A DNA stretch of 64,000 nt, taken from assembly GCF_003814875.1 (NCBI RefSeq), contig NZ_RKQF01000001.1, forward strand, positions 9,486,001 through 9,550,000, given 5' to 3'. The position numbers were made by a program, and so were the translations under genes. The notes beneath the pieces were generated by a model that worked only from the letters and a program-made list of their open reading frames with translations, was not told the origin of the DNA and did no database searches. This stretch comes from Streptomyces sp. Ag109_O5-1. GTDB taxonomy: Bacteria; Actinomycetota; Actinomycetes; Streptomycetales; Streptomycetaceae. Shown one piece after another: positions 1 through 7,307 of the stretch (position 1 is the stretch's first letter; each line of letters starts with the position of its first letter).

Positions 1-306
1 CTCGACGACGCGGTCTTCCCGGACCGCCCGGTCGTCGGCCTCGGCGGCTGGAAGCGCCACGTAGGCCCCGGCCTCCTCCCGGTCGTCCTCCTCCCCGGCC
101 TCGACATAGTCCTGGAACGCAACGCGGAACGCAGGGGCAACCGCCGCCTCACCGACGAGGAGGTGGCCCGCATCCACGGCCGCATGGCGGGCTGGTACGG
201 CTCGGGCCTCCCGATCATCGACAACTCGCAGCTGGATGTACCGGGGACGGCCCGCGTCCTGGACGACGTCCTGGCAAGAGCAATAGCGAGCCCACCGAAC
301 TGGTAG
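1..306 (+). CDS. C-terminal part of a P-loop kinase-like (AAA/zeta-toxin-like) protein, 5' end outside window
   Basis: The frame is open from base 1 to TAG at 304-306, giving 101 residues of a C-terminus. A charged lid-like stretch ERNAERRGNRRLTDEEV is followed by an aromatic segment (MAGWYGSG) and a final helix. I recall this pattern from small P-loop kinases of the AAA_33 or zeta-toxin type that sit beside the shikimate genes upstream of pepP-efp in Streptomyces. The nucleotide-binding loop itself is outside the window, so the family is inferred from the lid region and the neighbourhood only. Confidence 0.5.
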   Translation, partial: LDDAVFPDRPVVGLGGWKRHVGPGLLPVVLLPGLDIVLERNAERRGNRRLTDEEVARIHGRMAGWYGSGLPIIDNSQLDVPGTARVLDDVLARAIASPPNW

Positions 307-331
307 GCGGGGGGACTGAACCCACCTTCTT

Positions 332-413
332 GGGGGCGCTGGGGGTACCCCCGGCCGAAGGCTGGGGGAGGAACTGCGCGCTCAACCCCCACCGGCCGGT
401 AGCCGAAAAACGG
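332..413 (+). repeat. Palindromic intergenic repeat, long subtype (copy A)
   Basis: First of three copies that fill the roughly 300-base gap between the kinase-like gene and the M24 gene; nothing else is visible in that gap. It reads GGGGGCGC, then an extra hairpin block (TGGGGGTACCCCCGGCC, then GAAGGCTGGGGG), then AGGAACTGCGCG and a C-rich tail ending in CCGAAAAACGGCC. The extra block is shared only with the copy at 2878-2933. Confidence 0.75.
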
Positions 414-424
414 CCTGGGTCGTG

Positions 425-480
425 AGGGGCGCGGGGAACTGCGCGACCAGCCCCCACCAACCGGTAGCCGAAAGACGGCC
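425..480 (+). repeat. Palindromic intergenic repeat, short subtype (copy B)
   Basis: Core AGGGGCGCGGGGAACTGCGC continues GACCAGCCCCCACCAACCGG and ends CCGAAAGACGGCC. It is the cleanest copy in the window and serves as the reference for the others. It follows copy A in the same orientation after about 11 bases. Confidence 0.75.
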
Positions 481-489
481 CGTCTTCCC

Positions 490-542
490 AGGGGCGCGGG
501 GAGCTGCGCAGACCCCCCACCCACCCGCACCCGAAAACGGCG
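490..542 (+). repeat. Palindromic intergenic repeat, short subtype (copy C)
   Basis: Third tandem copy, AGGGGCGCGGGGAGCTGCGC followed by a C-rich tail and CCGAAAACGGC. It differs from copy B at a few positions, for example GAGCTG for GAACTG. Spacing and orientation match copies A and B, so the gap looks built by repeated duplication or insertion of the element. Confidence 0.7.
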
Positions 543-606
543 CCCCACCACCCCACTCGGCCCTCCCCAACCGGCACAAATCGCCCACGCCTCCTACGCT
601 CGTGTC

Positions 607-1713
607 ATGTCCGAGGTGTATGCCGCCCGCCGAACCCGCCTGAGGGACCGCTGCCAGGCCAGCGGCAGCGCCTCCGCGCTGATCTCACGCCCCGCCAACG
701 TGAGATACCTCGCCGGTGCCGCTCCGACCGGCTCCGTCCTGCTGCTGGGCAAACGCGAGGACCTCCTCGTATGCCCCGGCCCCCAGGACGACCGCCCCGC
801 CGAGGCCCGCTGCGACGAGTCCCTTCGGCAGCACCTTCTGGAAGGACCCGGCGGTGACCCCGCAGTGGCCGCCGCCGACCTCGCCGCCGCCCAGGACGCC
901 GACGCGCTCGCCGTCGAGGAGCACCACCTCACCGTGGCCCGGCACCGCGCCCTCTCCTCGGTCGCTCCCTGCCTCCGCCTCACCGACCTGGGCTCGGCCG
1001 TCGAGCAGCTCAGAGTGGTGAAGGACGAGGAGGAGATCTCCTGCCTCCGCATCGGCGCCGAGATCGCCGACCAGGCCCTCGGCGAGCTGCTGGAGTCGAT
1101 CCTCGTGGGCCGCACCGAACGGCACCTCGCCCTGGAGCTGGAGCGCCGTCTGGTCGATCACGGCGCCGACGGCCCGGCCTTCCCCACCTCCGTGGCCACC
1201 GGCCCGAACTCCGGCCGCCGCGGCCACCGCCCCACCGACCGGCGTGTCGAGGAGGGCGACTTCCTCTCCGTCTGCCTGGGTGCCACCTACCGCGGCTACC
1301 GCTGCGAGATCGGCCGTACCTTCGTCATCGGCACCACGCCCGCCGACTGGCAGATCGAGCTGTACGACCTGGTCTTCGCCGCCCAGCGGGCCGGCCGGGA
1401 GAGCCTCGTGCCGGGCGCCGCCTACCGGGACGTGGACCGCGCGGCCCGCCAGGTGCTGGACTCCGCGGGCCACTCCGAGGGCCTGCAGCACCTCACCGGA
1501 CACGGTGTCGGACTCGAAATCGACGAGGACCCGCAGCTCGCCCCCTCGGCCATGGGTAAACTGGACGCTTGCGTGCCGGTCACCGTCGAACCGGGGGTCC
1601 ACCTCCCGGGCCGGGGCGGAGTCCGGATCGATGACACGCTCGTCGTACGCCCTGAGGCGGACGGCGGACCCGAGCTACTCACCATCACGACCAAGGAGCT
1701 GCTCGCACTATAG
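607..1713 (+). CDS. pepP: M24 (Xaa-Pro aminopeptidase-like) family protein with altered metal site
   Basis: A 368-residue protein with an N-terminal creatinase-like domain (about 1-140) and a C-terminal pita-bread domain. The segment around residues 195-242 (ATGPNS, then RPTDR, GDF and GATYRGY) and TGHGVGLEIDEDP near 297 are family signatures. Classical M24B enzymes use D, D, H, E, E to hold two metals. Here the matching positions read C223 (SVCLGA), E234 (CEIGRT), H299, E328 (TVEPG) and D342 (RIDDT). The usual histidine before PTDR is also shifted by one residue. Only H299 and E328 are canonical, so catalysis is doubtful. The gene lies 52 bases upstream of efp. The symbol reflects the customary label for this locus, not proven activity. 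Confidence 0.8.
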   Translation: MSEVYAARRTRLRDRCQASGSASALISRPANVRYLAGAAPTGSVLLLGKREDLLVCPGPQDDRPAEARCDESLRQHLLEGPGGDPAVAAADLAAAQDADALAVEEHHLTVARHRALSSVAPCLRLTDLGSAVEQLRVVKDEEEISCLRIGAEIADQALGELLESILVGRTERHLALELERRLVDHGADGPAFPTSVATGPNSGRRGHRPTDRRVEEGDFLSVCLGATYRGYRCEIGRTFVIGTTPADWQIELYDLVFAAQRAGRESLVPGAAYRDVDRAARQVLDSAGHSEGLQHLTGHGVGLEIDEDPQLAPSAMGKLDACVPVTVEPGVHLPGRGGVRIDDTLVVRPEADGGPELLTITTKELLAL

Positions 1714-1765
1714 GGAATGTGCGTGCCCCGGGGTCGTCCACGTCAGTCCAGGAGATTCCGCAACC

Positions 1766-2332
1766 GTGGCTTCCACGAACGACCTCAAGAACGGCCTGGT
1801 GCTCAAGCTCGAAGGCGGCCAGCTCTGGTCCGTCGTCGAGTTCCAGCACGTCAAGCCCGGCAAGGGCCCGGCATTCGTGCGCACCAAGCTCAAGAACGTG
1901 CTGTCCGGCAAGGTGGTCGACAAGACCTTCAACGCCGGCGTCAAGGTCGAGACGGCCACTGTCGACAAGCGCGACATGCAGTTCTCGTACATGGACGGCG
2001 AGTACTTCGTCTTCATGGACATGGACACGTACGACCAGCTGCACATCGACCGGAAGACCGTCGGCGACGCCGCGAACTTCCTGATCGAGGGCTTCACGGC
2101 CGTCGTCGCCCAGCACGAGGGCGAAGTGCTCTTCGTCGAGCTTCCGGCCGCCGTCGAGCTCACCATCCAGGAGACCGAGCCGGGTGTCCAGGGCGACCGC
2201 TCCACCGGCGGCACCAAGCCCGCGACGCTGGAGACCGGTCACCAGATCCAGGTCCCGCTCTTCATCACCACCGGTGAGAAGATCAAGGTCGACACCCGCA
2301 CGAGCGACTACCTCGGCCGGGTGAACAGCTAA
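1766..2332 (+). CDS. efp: Translation elongation factor P
   Basis: EF-P binds between the ribosomal P and E sites and relieves stalling at polyproline. The 188-residue protein begins at GTG (MASTNDLKNG), the usual family N-terminus, although the frame is open further upstream. The loop that reaches the peptidyl-transfer centre reads PGKGPAFVR with K33 at the tip. The symmetric PGKGP form is the type reported for actinobacterial EF-P that works without lysine modification, and no modification gene is nearby. Three beta-barrel domains are present, ending TSDYLGRVNS. nusB starts 2 bases after the stop, so the two are surely co-transcribed. Confidence 0.97.
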   Translation: MASTNDLKNGLVLKLEGGQLWSVVEFQHVKPGKGPAFVRTKLKNVLSGKVVDKTFNAGVKVETATVDKRDMQFSYMDGEYFVFMDMDTYDQLHIDRKTVGDAANFLIEGFTAVVAQHEGEVLFVELPAAVELTIQETEPGVQGDRSTGGTKPATLETGHQIQVPLFITTGEKIKVDTRTSDYLGRVNS

Positions 2333-2334
2333 CC

Positions 2335-2766
2335 GTGGCTGCCCGCAACACGGCCCGCAAGCGCGCCTTCCAGATCCTCTTCGAGGGCGACCAGCGCGGG
2401 GCCGATGTCCTGACGGTCCTCGCGGACTGGATCCGGCTCTCCCGGGACGACACCCGGCAGCCGCCGGTGAGCGAGTACACGATGCAGCTGGTCGAGGGCT
2501 ACGCCGTGCACGCGAAGCGGATCGACGAGCTCATCGCCCAGTACGCGGTCGGCTGGACGCTGGACCGGATGCCGGTCGTCGACCGCAACCTCCTGCGCCT
2601 CGGCGCGTACGAGCTGATCTGGGTCGACGAGACGCCGGACGCGGTCGTCCTCGACGAGATGGTGCAGCTCGCGAAGGAGTTCTCGACGGACGAGTCGCCC
2701 TCGTTCGTGAACGGGCTTCTCGGGCGTCTGAAGGAGCTGAAGCCGTCGCTGCGCCGCGAGGCGTAG
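2335..2766 (+). CDS. nusB: Transcription antitermination factor NusB
   Basis: NusB pairs with NusE (S10) on boxA RNA to support rRNA antitermination. The 143-residue product is a complete NusB fold, with the typical start ARNTARKRAFQILFEGD, the mid-helix WTLDRMPVVDRNLLRLGAYE, and ending in VNGLLGRLKEL. The GTG start lies 2 bases after the efp stop. A strong hairpin follows directly, making this the end of the pepP-efp-nusB transcript. Confidence 0.96.
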   Translation: MAARNTARKRAFQILFEGDQRGADVLTVLADWIRLSRDDTRQPPVSEYTMQLVEGYAVHAKRIDELIAQYAVGWTLDRMPVVDRNLLRLGAYELIWVDETPDAVVLDEMVQLAKEFSTDESPSFVNGLLGRLKELKPSLRREA

Positions 2767-2772
2767 CCGACG

Positions 2773-2819
2773 AAACGCCGGAAGGCCCGCAGCTGCTCGC
2801 TGCGGGCCTTCCGGCGTTT
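2773..2819. terminator. Strong hairpin terminator after nusB
   Basis: A perfect 20-bp stem: the left arm 2773-2792 begins AAACGCCGGAAGG, the right arm 2800-2819 ends CCTTCCGGCGTTT, and the loop is 7 nt. It starts 6 bases after the nusB stop. The A-rich left and T-rich right ends make it work in both directions, which suits the convergent nusB and bldD genes. Confidence 0.9.
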
Positions 2820-2877
2820 GTGCGCCCAAATGGGGTGGGCGGTGCGGTGGTCGGGCGGCTGACGGTCGCGTGTGGCT

Positions 2878-2933
2878 TGTCGCGCAGTTCCTCCCCCAGC
2901 CTTCGGCCGGGGGTACCCCCAGCGCCCCTAAGG
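2878..2933 (-). repeat. Palindromic intergenic repeat, long subtype, inverted (copy D)
   Basis: Read on the minus strand it contains AGGGGCGC, the same extra block as copy A (TGGGGGTACCCCCGGCC, then GAAGGCTGGGGG) and AGGAACTGCGCGACAAGCC. It lies between the nusB terminator and the bldD 3' end. Copies A and D define a long subtype of the family. Confidence 0.75.
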
Positions 2934-3045
2934 GGTTGCACCCTGCGTCGCTCAAGACGTGAACGCTGAAAAAGCCGCCGGGGCAGCCGGAACCGTCGAG
3001 TTCCGGCCACCCCGGCGGCACGTTTCTGCTCAGGTGTGGTGCGGG

Positions 3046-3549
3046 TCAGGCGTCTTCGTGCGTGGCCACCGCGCGGCGCGCGTCCGCGTCCAGGACACCC
3101 CAGCTGATCAGCTGCTCGGTGAGGACCGAGGGGGACTGGTCGTAGATGACGGCCAGTGTGCGCAGGTCGTCCTGGCGGATCGACAGCACCTTGCCGTTGT
3201 AGTCACCGCGCTGGGACTGGATCGTCGCCGCGTAGCGCTGCAGCGGGCCCGCCTTCTCGGCCGGCACGGTCGCCAGCCGCTCCAGGTCCAGGACCAGCTT
3301 CGGCGGGGGCTCGGCGGCGCCGCCGGGGGTGGTGCCCGGCAGCAGCTCCTGCACCGGCACACCGTAGAAATCCGCCAACTCGGCAAGGCGCTGCACGGTC
3401 ACGGCACGGTCGCCGCGCTCGTACGAACCGACCACCACGGCCTTCCAGCGCCCCTGGGACTTCTCCTCGACACCGTGGAGGGAAAGGCCCTGCTGGGTGC
3501 GGATGGCCCGGAGCTTGGCCCCGAGCTGTTTGGCGTATTCGCTGGACAT
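3046..3549 (-). CDS. bldD: Developmental master regulator BldD
   Basis: BldD represses sporulation genes during vegetative growth in Streptomyces, as a dimer held together by tetrameric cyclic di-GMP. The length of 167 residues equals the known protein. An Xre-type helix-turn-helix covers about 8-64 (SLHGVEEKSQGRWKAVVVGSY). The C-terminal domain carries both halves of the published c-di-GMP motif: RGD at 114-116 and RQDD at 125-128, with eight residues between them. The gene points away from pyrR, and a BldD-type operator lies in its upstream region, as expected for autoregulation. Confidence 0.97.
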   Translation of the reverse strand: MSSEYAKQLGAKLRAIRTQQGLSLHGVEEKSQGRWKAVVVGSYERGDRAVTVQRLAELADFYGVPVQELLPGTTPGGAAEPPPKLVLDLERLATVPAEKAGPLQRYAATIQSQRGDYNGKVLSIRQDDLRTLAVIYDQSPSVLTEQLISWGVLDADARRAVATHEDA

Positions 3550-3606
3550 ATAGCTCCCCGGACACTGTGTCGACGCGGCCGGCCTTGGTTCCCGCCGCGC
3601 GGCTGG

Positions 3607-3634
3607 TAACTCACTGTGAGGTTACGCAGCGTTA
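3607..3634. promoter_or_regulatory. BldD operator pair upstream of bldD
   Basis: TTACGCAGCGTTA at 3622-3634 fits the BldD consensus TNACNCNGNGTNA at every fixed position. An adjacent site TAACTCACTGTGA at 3607-3619 fits all but one. They lie 58-85 bases upstream of the bldD start, where autoregulatory binding has been described for this gene. The assignment is by consensus from memory. Confidence 0.75.
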
Positions 3635-3766
3635 CTCTCTCGCGTCAAGCCGAATGGTCCGCACCGACTCTTCCGTGGTAGCGATGGCCGGTTAGCCCGG
3701 GGGGGTGATCAGGGGCATCTTCGGCACCTGCTACCGTTGATGGCGCAAATCCGACGTCCTTTAAGG

Positions 3767-3792
3767 TCCGTCCCGTGAGGCGGAGAAGGGGG
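3767..3792 (+). promoter_or_regulatory. PyrR-binding RNA loop overlapping the pyrR ribosome-binding region
   Basis: CCGTCCCGTGAGGCGG at 3768-3783 fits the PyrR recognition element ARUCCNGNGAGGYU at 12 of 14 positions. The two mismatches turn the A-U closing pair into C-G, so pairing is kept, and T3767 can pair with A3784. The Shine-Dalgarno stretch AAGGGGG begins at 3786, 3 bases beyond the stem, with the pyrR ATG at 3803. I see no terminator hairpin here. This suits translational repression of the operon by PyrR with UMP, as proposed for mycobacteria, rather than Bacillus-style attenuation. Confidence 0.75.
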
Positions 3793-3802
3793 TCCGTTTC
3801 GT

Positions 3803-4384
3803 ATGGACAAGCAGGAAAAGCTCGAGACCCAGGCCCAGGGTTCCGATGCGCGGCCCGTTCTCGAAGGCCCCGACATCGCGCGGGTGCTGACCCGCATCGC
3901 CCACGAGATCGTCGAGCGTGCCAAGGGCGCCGACGACGTGGTGCTCCTCGGCATCCCGACCCGCGGCGTCTTCCTCGCCCAGCGGCTCGCCGCCAAGCTG
4001 GAGCAGATCACCGACCGCAAGGTTCCCGTCGGTTCGCTCGACATCACCATGTACCGAGACGACCTGCGCATGCACCCGCCGCGCGCGCTGGCCCGCACCG
4101 AGATCCCCGGTGACGGCATCGACGGCAGGCTGGTCGTCCTCGTCGACGACGTGCTGTTCTCCGGCCGCACCATCCGCGCCGCCCTCGACGCCCTGAACGA
4201 CATCGGGCGCCCGCGCGCGGTCCAGCTCGCGGTCCTCGTCGACCGCGGCCACCGCGAACTGCCCATCCGCGCCGACTACGTCGGCAAGAACCTCCCCACG
4301 TCGCTGCGGGAGACGGTCAAGGTCCTGCTCGCCGAGGAGGACGGTCGCGACACCGTGCTGCTCGGCGCCAAGCCGACCCAGTAG
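3803..4384 (+). CDS. pyrR: Bifunctional pyr operon RNA-binding regulator / uracil phosphoribosyltransferase
   Basis: PyrR senses UMP and PRPP, binds pyr mRNA and has weak uracil phosphoribosyltransferase activity. The 193-residue protein contains the PRPP loop VVLVDDVLFSGRT at 111-123 and the family segment LGIPTRGVFLAQRL near 49-62. The basic segment RDDLRMHPPRA lies close to the RNA-binding face of known PyrR proteins. It is the first gene of the pyrimidine set and is preceded by its own predicted RNA target. pyrB follows after 84 bases that contain a GC-rich hairpin. Confidence 0.95.
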   Translation: MDKQEKLETQAQGSDARPVLEGPDIARVLTRIAHEIVERAKGADDVVLLGIPTRGVFLAQRLAAKLEQITDRKVPVGSLDITMYRDDLRMHPPRALARTEIPGDGIDGRLVVLVDDVLFSGRTIRAALDALNDIGRPRAVQLAVLVDRGHRELPIRADYVGKNLPTSLRETVKVLLAEEDGRDTVLLGAKPTQ

Positions 4385-4392
4385 CAGGCCGA

Positions 4393-4417
4393 GGGCGCGC
4401 GCCGGTCCGGCGCGCCC
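4393..4417. other. GC-rich hairpin in the pyrR-pyrB gap
   Basis: GGGCGCGC at 4393-4400 pairs with GCGCGCCC at 4410-4417 around a 9-base loop that can itself pair in part. There is no following T-run, so it is more likely an mRNA-stabilising or partial-attenuation stem than a full terminator, since pyrB needs read-through from pyrR. Confidence 0.5.
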
Positions 4418-4468
4418 CTGGCTGCCCGGAATCTCCCCAAACGTGAACTGCCTTACGGAGCCTGACAG

Positions 4469-5449
4469 ATGCAGCGTCATCTCATCTCGGCCGCCGACCT
4501 CACCCGCGACGACGCCGTACTGATCCTCGACACCGCCGAGGAGATGGCCCGGGTCGCCGACCGGCCGATCAAGAAGCTGCCGACCCTGCGCGGCCGCACC
4601 GTCGTCAACCTCTTCTTCGAGGACTCGACCCGAACCCGGATCTCCTTCGAGGCCGCCGAGAAGCGCCTCTCCGCCGACGTCATCAACTTCACCGCCAAGG
4701 GGTCCAGCGTCTCCAAGGGCGAGTCCCTGAAGGACACCGCCCAGACCCTGGAGGCGATGGGTGTCGACGCCGTCGTCATCCGGCACGGCGCCTCCGGAGC
4801 CCCCTACCGCCTCGCCACCTCCGGCTGGATCGACGCGGCCGTCATCAACGCCGGCGACGGCACCCACCAGCACCCCACCCAGGCCCTCCTCGACGCCTTC
4901 ACCATGCGCCGCCGCCTCGTCGGCCGGGACGCCGGGATAGGGCAGGACCTGGCCGGCAAGCGCATCACGATCGTCGGCGACGTCCTGCACAGCCGGGTCG
5001 CCCGCTCCAACGTCGACCTGCTGCACACCCTCGGCGCCGAGGTCACCCTGGTCGCCCCGCCCACCCTGGTGCCGGTCGGCGTCGAGCGGTGGCCCTGCGA
5101 GGTGTCGTACGACCTGGACGCCGTACTCCCCAAGTCCGACGCGGTGATGATGCTCCGCGTGCAGCGCGAGCGTATGAACGCCGCGTTCTTCCCGACCGAG
5201 CGCGAGTACTCGCGGCGCTACGGCCTCGACGGCGACCGCATGGCGAAGATGCCCGAGCACGCCATCGTGATGCACCCCGGCCCGATGGTCCGCGGCATGG
5301 AGATCACCGCCGAGGTCGCCGACTCCGAGCGCTGCACCGTGGTCGAGCAGGTCGCAAACGGAGTCTCCATCCGGATGGCCGTCCTGTACCTCCTGCTCGG
5401 CGGCAACGAACCCGCCGTCAGTCACGCCCGCACCACCGAGGAGAAGTAA
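4469..5449 (+). CDS. pyrB: Aspartate carbamoyltransferase catalytic subunit
   Basis: It joins carbamoyl phosphate and aspartate to make carbamoyl aspartate, the first committed pyrimidine step. The 326-residue chain carries the carbamoyl phosphate motif STRTR at 53-57, the 80s-loop region SKGES at 82-86 and HQHPTQALLD from 133. It ends past the usual HPGP-type segment (MHPGPMVRG). No pyrI regulatory subunit is present. pyrC begins 5 bases after the stop. Confidence 0.97.
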   Translation: MQRHLISAADLTRDDAVLILDTAEEMARVADRPIKKLPTLRGRTVVNLFFEDSTRTRISFEAAEKRLSADVINFTAKGSSVSKGESLKDTAQTLEAMGVDAVVIRHGASGAPYRLATSGWIDAAVINAGDGTHQHPTQALLDAFTMRRRLVGRDAGIGQDLAGKRITIVGDVLHSRVARSNVDLLHTLGAEVTLVAPPTLVPVGVERWPCEVSYDLDAVLPKSDAVMMLRVQRERMNAAFFPTEREYSRRYGLDGDRMAKMPEHAIVMHPGPMVRGMEITAEVADSERCTVVEQVANGVSIRMAVLYLLLGGNEPAVSHARTTEEK

Positions 5450-5454
5450 GACCC

Positions 5455-6741
5455 ATGAGCAAGATCCTGATCCGTGGTGCGAAGGTGCTCGGCGGCGAGC
5501 CGCAGGACGTACTGATCGACGGCGAGGTCATCGAGGCGGTCGGCACCGGGCTGTCCGCCGACGGTGCCGAGGTCGTCGAGGCCACCGGCAAGGTGCTGCT
5601 GCCGGGCCTGGTCGACCTGCACACGCATCTGCGCGAGCCCGGCCGCGAGGACTCCGAGACGGTCCTGACCGGCACCCGCGCGGCCGCGAGCGGCGGCTAC
5701 ACGGCCGTGTTCGCCATGGCCAACACCTTCCCGGTCGCCGACACCGCCGGCGTGGTCGAGCAGGTCTACCGGCTCGGCCGGGAGCACGGCTACTGCGACG
5801 TCCAGCCCATCGGCGCCGTCACCGTCGGTTTGGAGGGCAAGAAGCTCGCCGAGCTGGGCGCCATGCACGAGTCGGCCGCCGGGGTCACCGTCTTCTCCGA
5901 CGACGGCAAGTGCGTCGACGACGCCGTGATCATGCGCCGTGCCCTGGAGTACGTGAAGGCCTTCGGCGGGGTCGTCGCCCAGCACGCCCAGGAGCCGCGG
6001 CTGACCGAGGGCGCCCAGATGAACGAGGGCGGCGTCTCGGCCGAGCTGGGGCTGGGCGGCTGGCCGGCCGTCGCCGAGGAGTCGGTCATCGCGCGGGACG
6101 TCCTGCTCGCCGAGCACGTCGGCTCCCGCGTCCACATCTGTCACCTGTCGACCGCCGGCTCGGTCGAGATCGTGCGCTGGGCCAAGTCCCGGGGCATCGA
6201 CGTCACCGCCGAGGTCACCCCGCACCACCTGCTCCTCACCGACGAGCTGGTGCGGTCGTACAACCCGGTCTACAAGGTCAACCCGCCGCTGCGCACCGAG
6301 CGCGATGTGCTCGCGCTGCGCGAAGCCCTGGCCGACGGCACGATCGACATCGTGGCCACCGACCACGCCCCGCACCCGCACGAGGACAAGGACTGCGAGT
6401 GGGCCGCGGCCGCCATGGGGATGGTGGGCCTGGAGACCGCGCTGTCGGTGGTGCAGGAGACCATGGTGGACACGGGCCTGCTGACCTGGGCCGGTGTCGC
6501 CGACCGGATGTCCGTCAAGCCCGCGCGGATCGGACAGGCCACCGGCCACGGCCGCCCCGTCTCGGCTGGTGAGCCCGCCAACCTCACCCTGGTCGACACG
6601 GAATACCGTGGCCTGGTGGACCCCGCGGGCTTCGCCTCGCGCAGCCGCAACACCCCGTACGAGGGGCGCGAGCTGCCGGGCCGTGTCACCCACACGTGGC
6701 TGCGGGGCAAGGCGACGCTCGCGGACGGGAAGCTCACGTGA
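5455..6741 (+). CDS. pyrC: Dihydroorotase (class I)
   Basis: It cyclises carbamoyl aspartate to dihydroorotate. The 428-residue amidohydrolase has the zinc motif DLHTHLREPG with H56 and H58, later histidines in VVAQHAQEP and HICHLS, and the catalytic aspartate in VATDHAPHP. ATG at 5455 is chosen because it directly follows pyrB and gives the normal N-terminus MSKILIRGAKVLGG. Its TGA overlaps the GTG start of the next gene, showing translational coupling to the membrane protein. Confidence 0.97.
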   Translation: MSKILIRGAKVLGGEPQDVLIDGEVIEAVGTGLSADGAEVVEATGKVLLPGLVDLHTHLREPGREDSETVLTGTRAAASGGYTAVFAMANTFPVADTAGVVEQVYRLGREHGYCDVQPIGAVTVGLEGKKLAELGAMHESAAGVTVFSDDGKCVDDAVIMRRALEYVKAFGGVVAQHAQEPRLTEGAQMNEGGVSAELGLGGWPAVAEESVIARDVLLAEHVGSRVHICHLSTAGSVEIVRWAKSRGIDVTAEVTPHHLLLTDELVRSYNPVYKVNPPLRTERDVLALREALADGTIDIVATDHAPHPHEDKDCEWAAAAMGMVGLETALSVVQETMVDTGLLTWAGVADRMSVKPARIGQATGHGRPVSAGEPANLTLVDTEYRGLVDPAGFASRSRNTPYEGRELPGRVTHTWLRGKATLADGKLT

Positions 6742-7307
6742 CACCTCTGATCCTGCTGGCCGACGACAAGAAGTCGGCCGCGGTCACCGACTGGTCCGCC
6801 CGCATCGGCTGGCTGGTCGGCCTGGCCCTCTTCGTCGCGCTCGTCTACTGGCTGATGCGCGAGGGCTGGAAATGGCGCGGCACCCTTCAGGGCGACCTGC
6901 CGGAGCTGCCCAGCGCGCCGGACGACCTCGGTGACGTGAGACTGACGATGAGCGGCCGCTACCACGGCTCCACCACCGCCGGGCAGTGGCTGGACCGCAT
7001 CGTGGCCCGCGGCCTCGGCTCCCGCAGCCGGGTCGAGCTCACCCTGACCGACGCGGGCCTGGAGGTCGTACGCCCCGGGGCGACCGACTTCTTCATCCCC
7101 GCCGTCGCGCTCCGCGAGGCCCTGCTGGGCAAGGGCATCGCGGGCAAGGTCCTCACCGAGGGCGGACTGCTCCTGGTGACCTGGCAGCTCGGCGACAAGC
7201 TGATCGACTCCGGATTCCGCTCGGACCACGCGGCCGAGCACACCGAGTGGGTCGACACCATCAACTCCATGATCAAGACAAACAACACGGAAGGCGCCGA
7301 ACGATGA
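6738..7307 (+). CDS. PH-domain-like membrane protein embedded in the pyr operon
   Basis: A 189-residue protein of unknown function. It has one N-terminal membrane span (about residues 22-40, RIGWLVGLALFVALVYWLM). The soluble part resembles the bacterial PH-like transporter-associated fold (VELTLTDAGLEVVRPGATDFFIPAVAL, split by turns). Its GTG overlaps the pyrC stop, and its TGA overlaps the carA ATG, so it is coupled at both ends to pyrimidine enzymes. I know the gene as conserved at this place in Streptomyces. A role in anchoring or tuning the pyr enzymes at the membrane, where PyrD also works, is only a guess. Confidence 0.8.
   Translation: MTPLILLADDKKSAAVTDWSARIGWLVGLALFVALVYWLMREGWKWRGTLQGDLPELPSAPDDLGDVRLTMSGRYHGSTTAGQWLDRIVARGLGSRSRVELTLTDAGLEVVRPGATDFFIPAVALREALLGKGIAGKVLTEGGLLLVTWQLGDKLIDSGFRSDHAAEHTEWVDTINSMIKTNNTEGAER

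Noticed and set aside
325..545. Three regularly spaced repeats before the M24 gene, considered as a CRISPR array
   Set aside because: The repeats are 50-80 bases and nearly contiguous, spacers are about 10 bases, copies also occur alone elsewhere and no cas genes are present.
2283..3021. Minus-strand frames opposite nusB
   Set aside because: They cross the terminator and the palindromic repeat, and show no motif.
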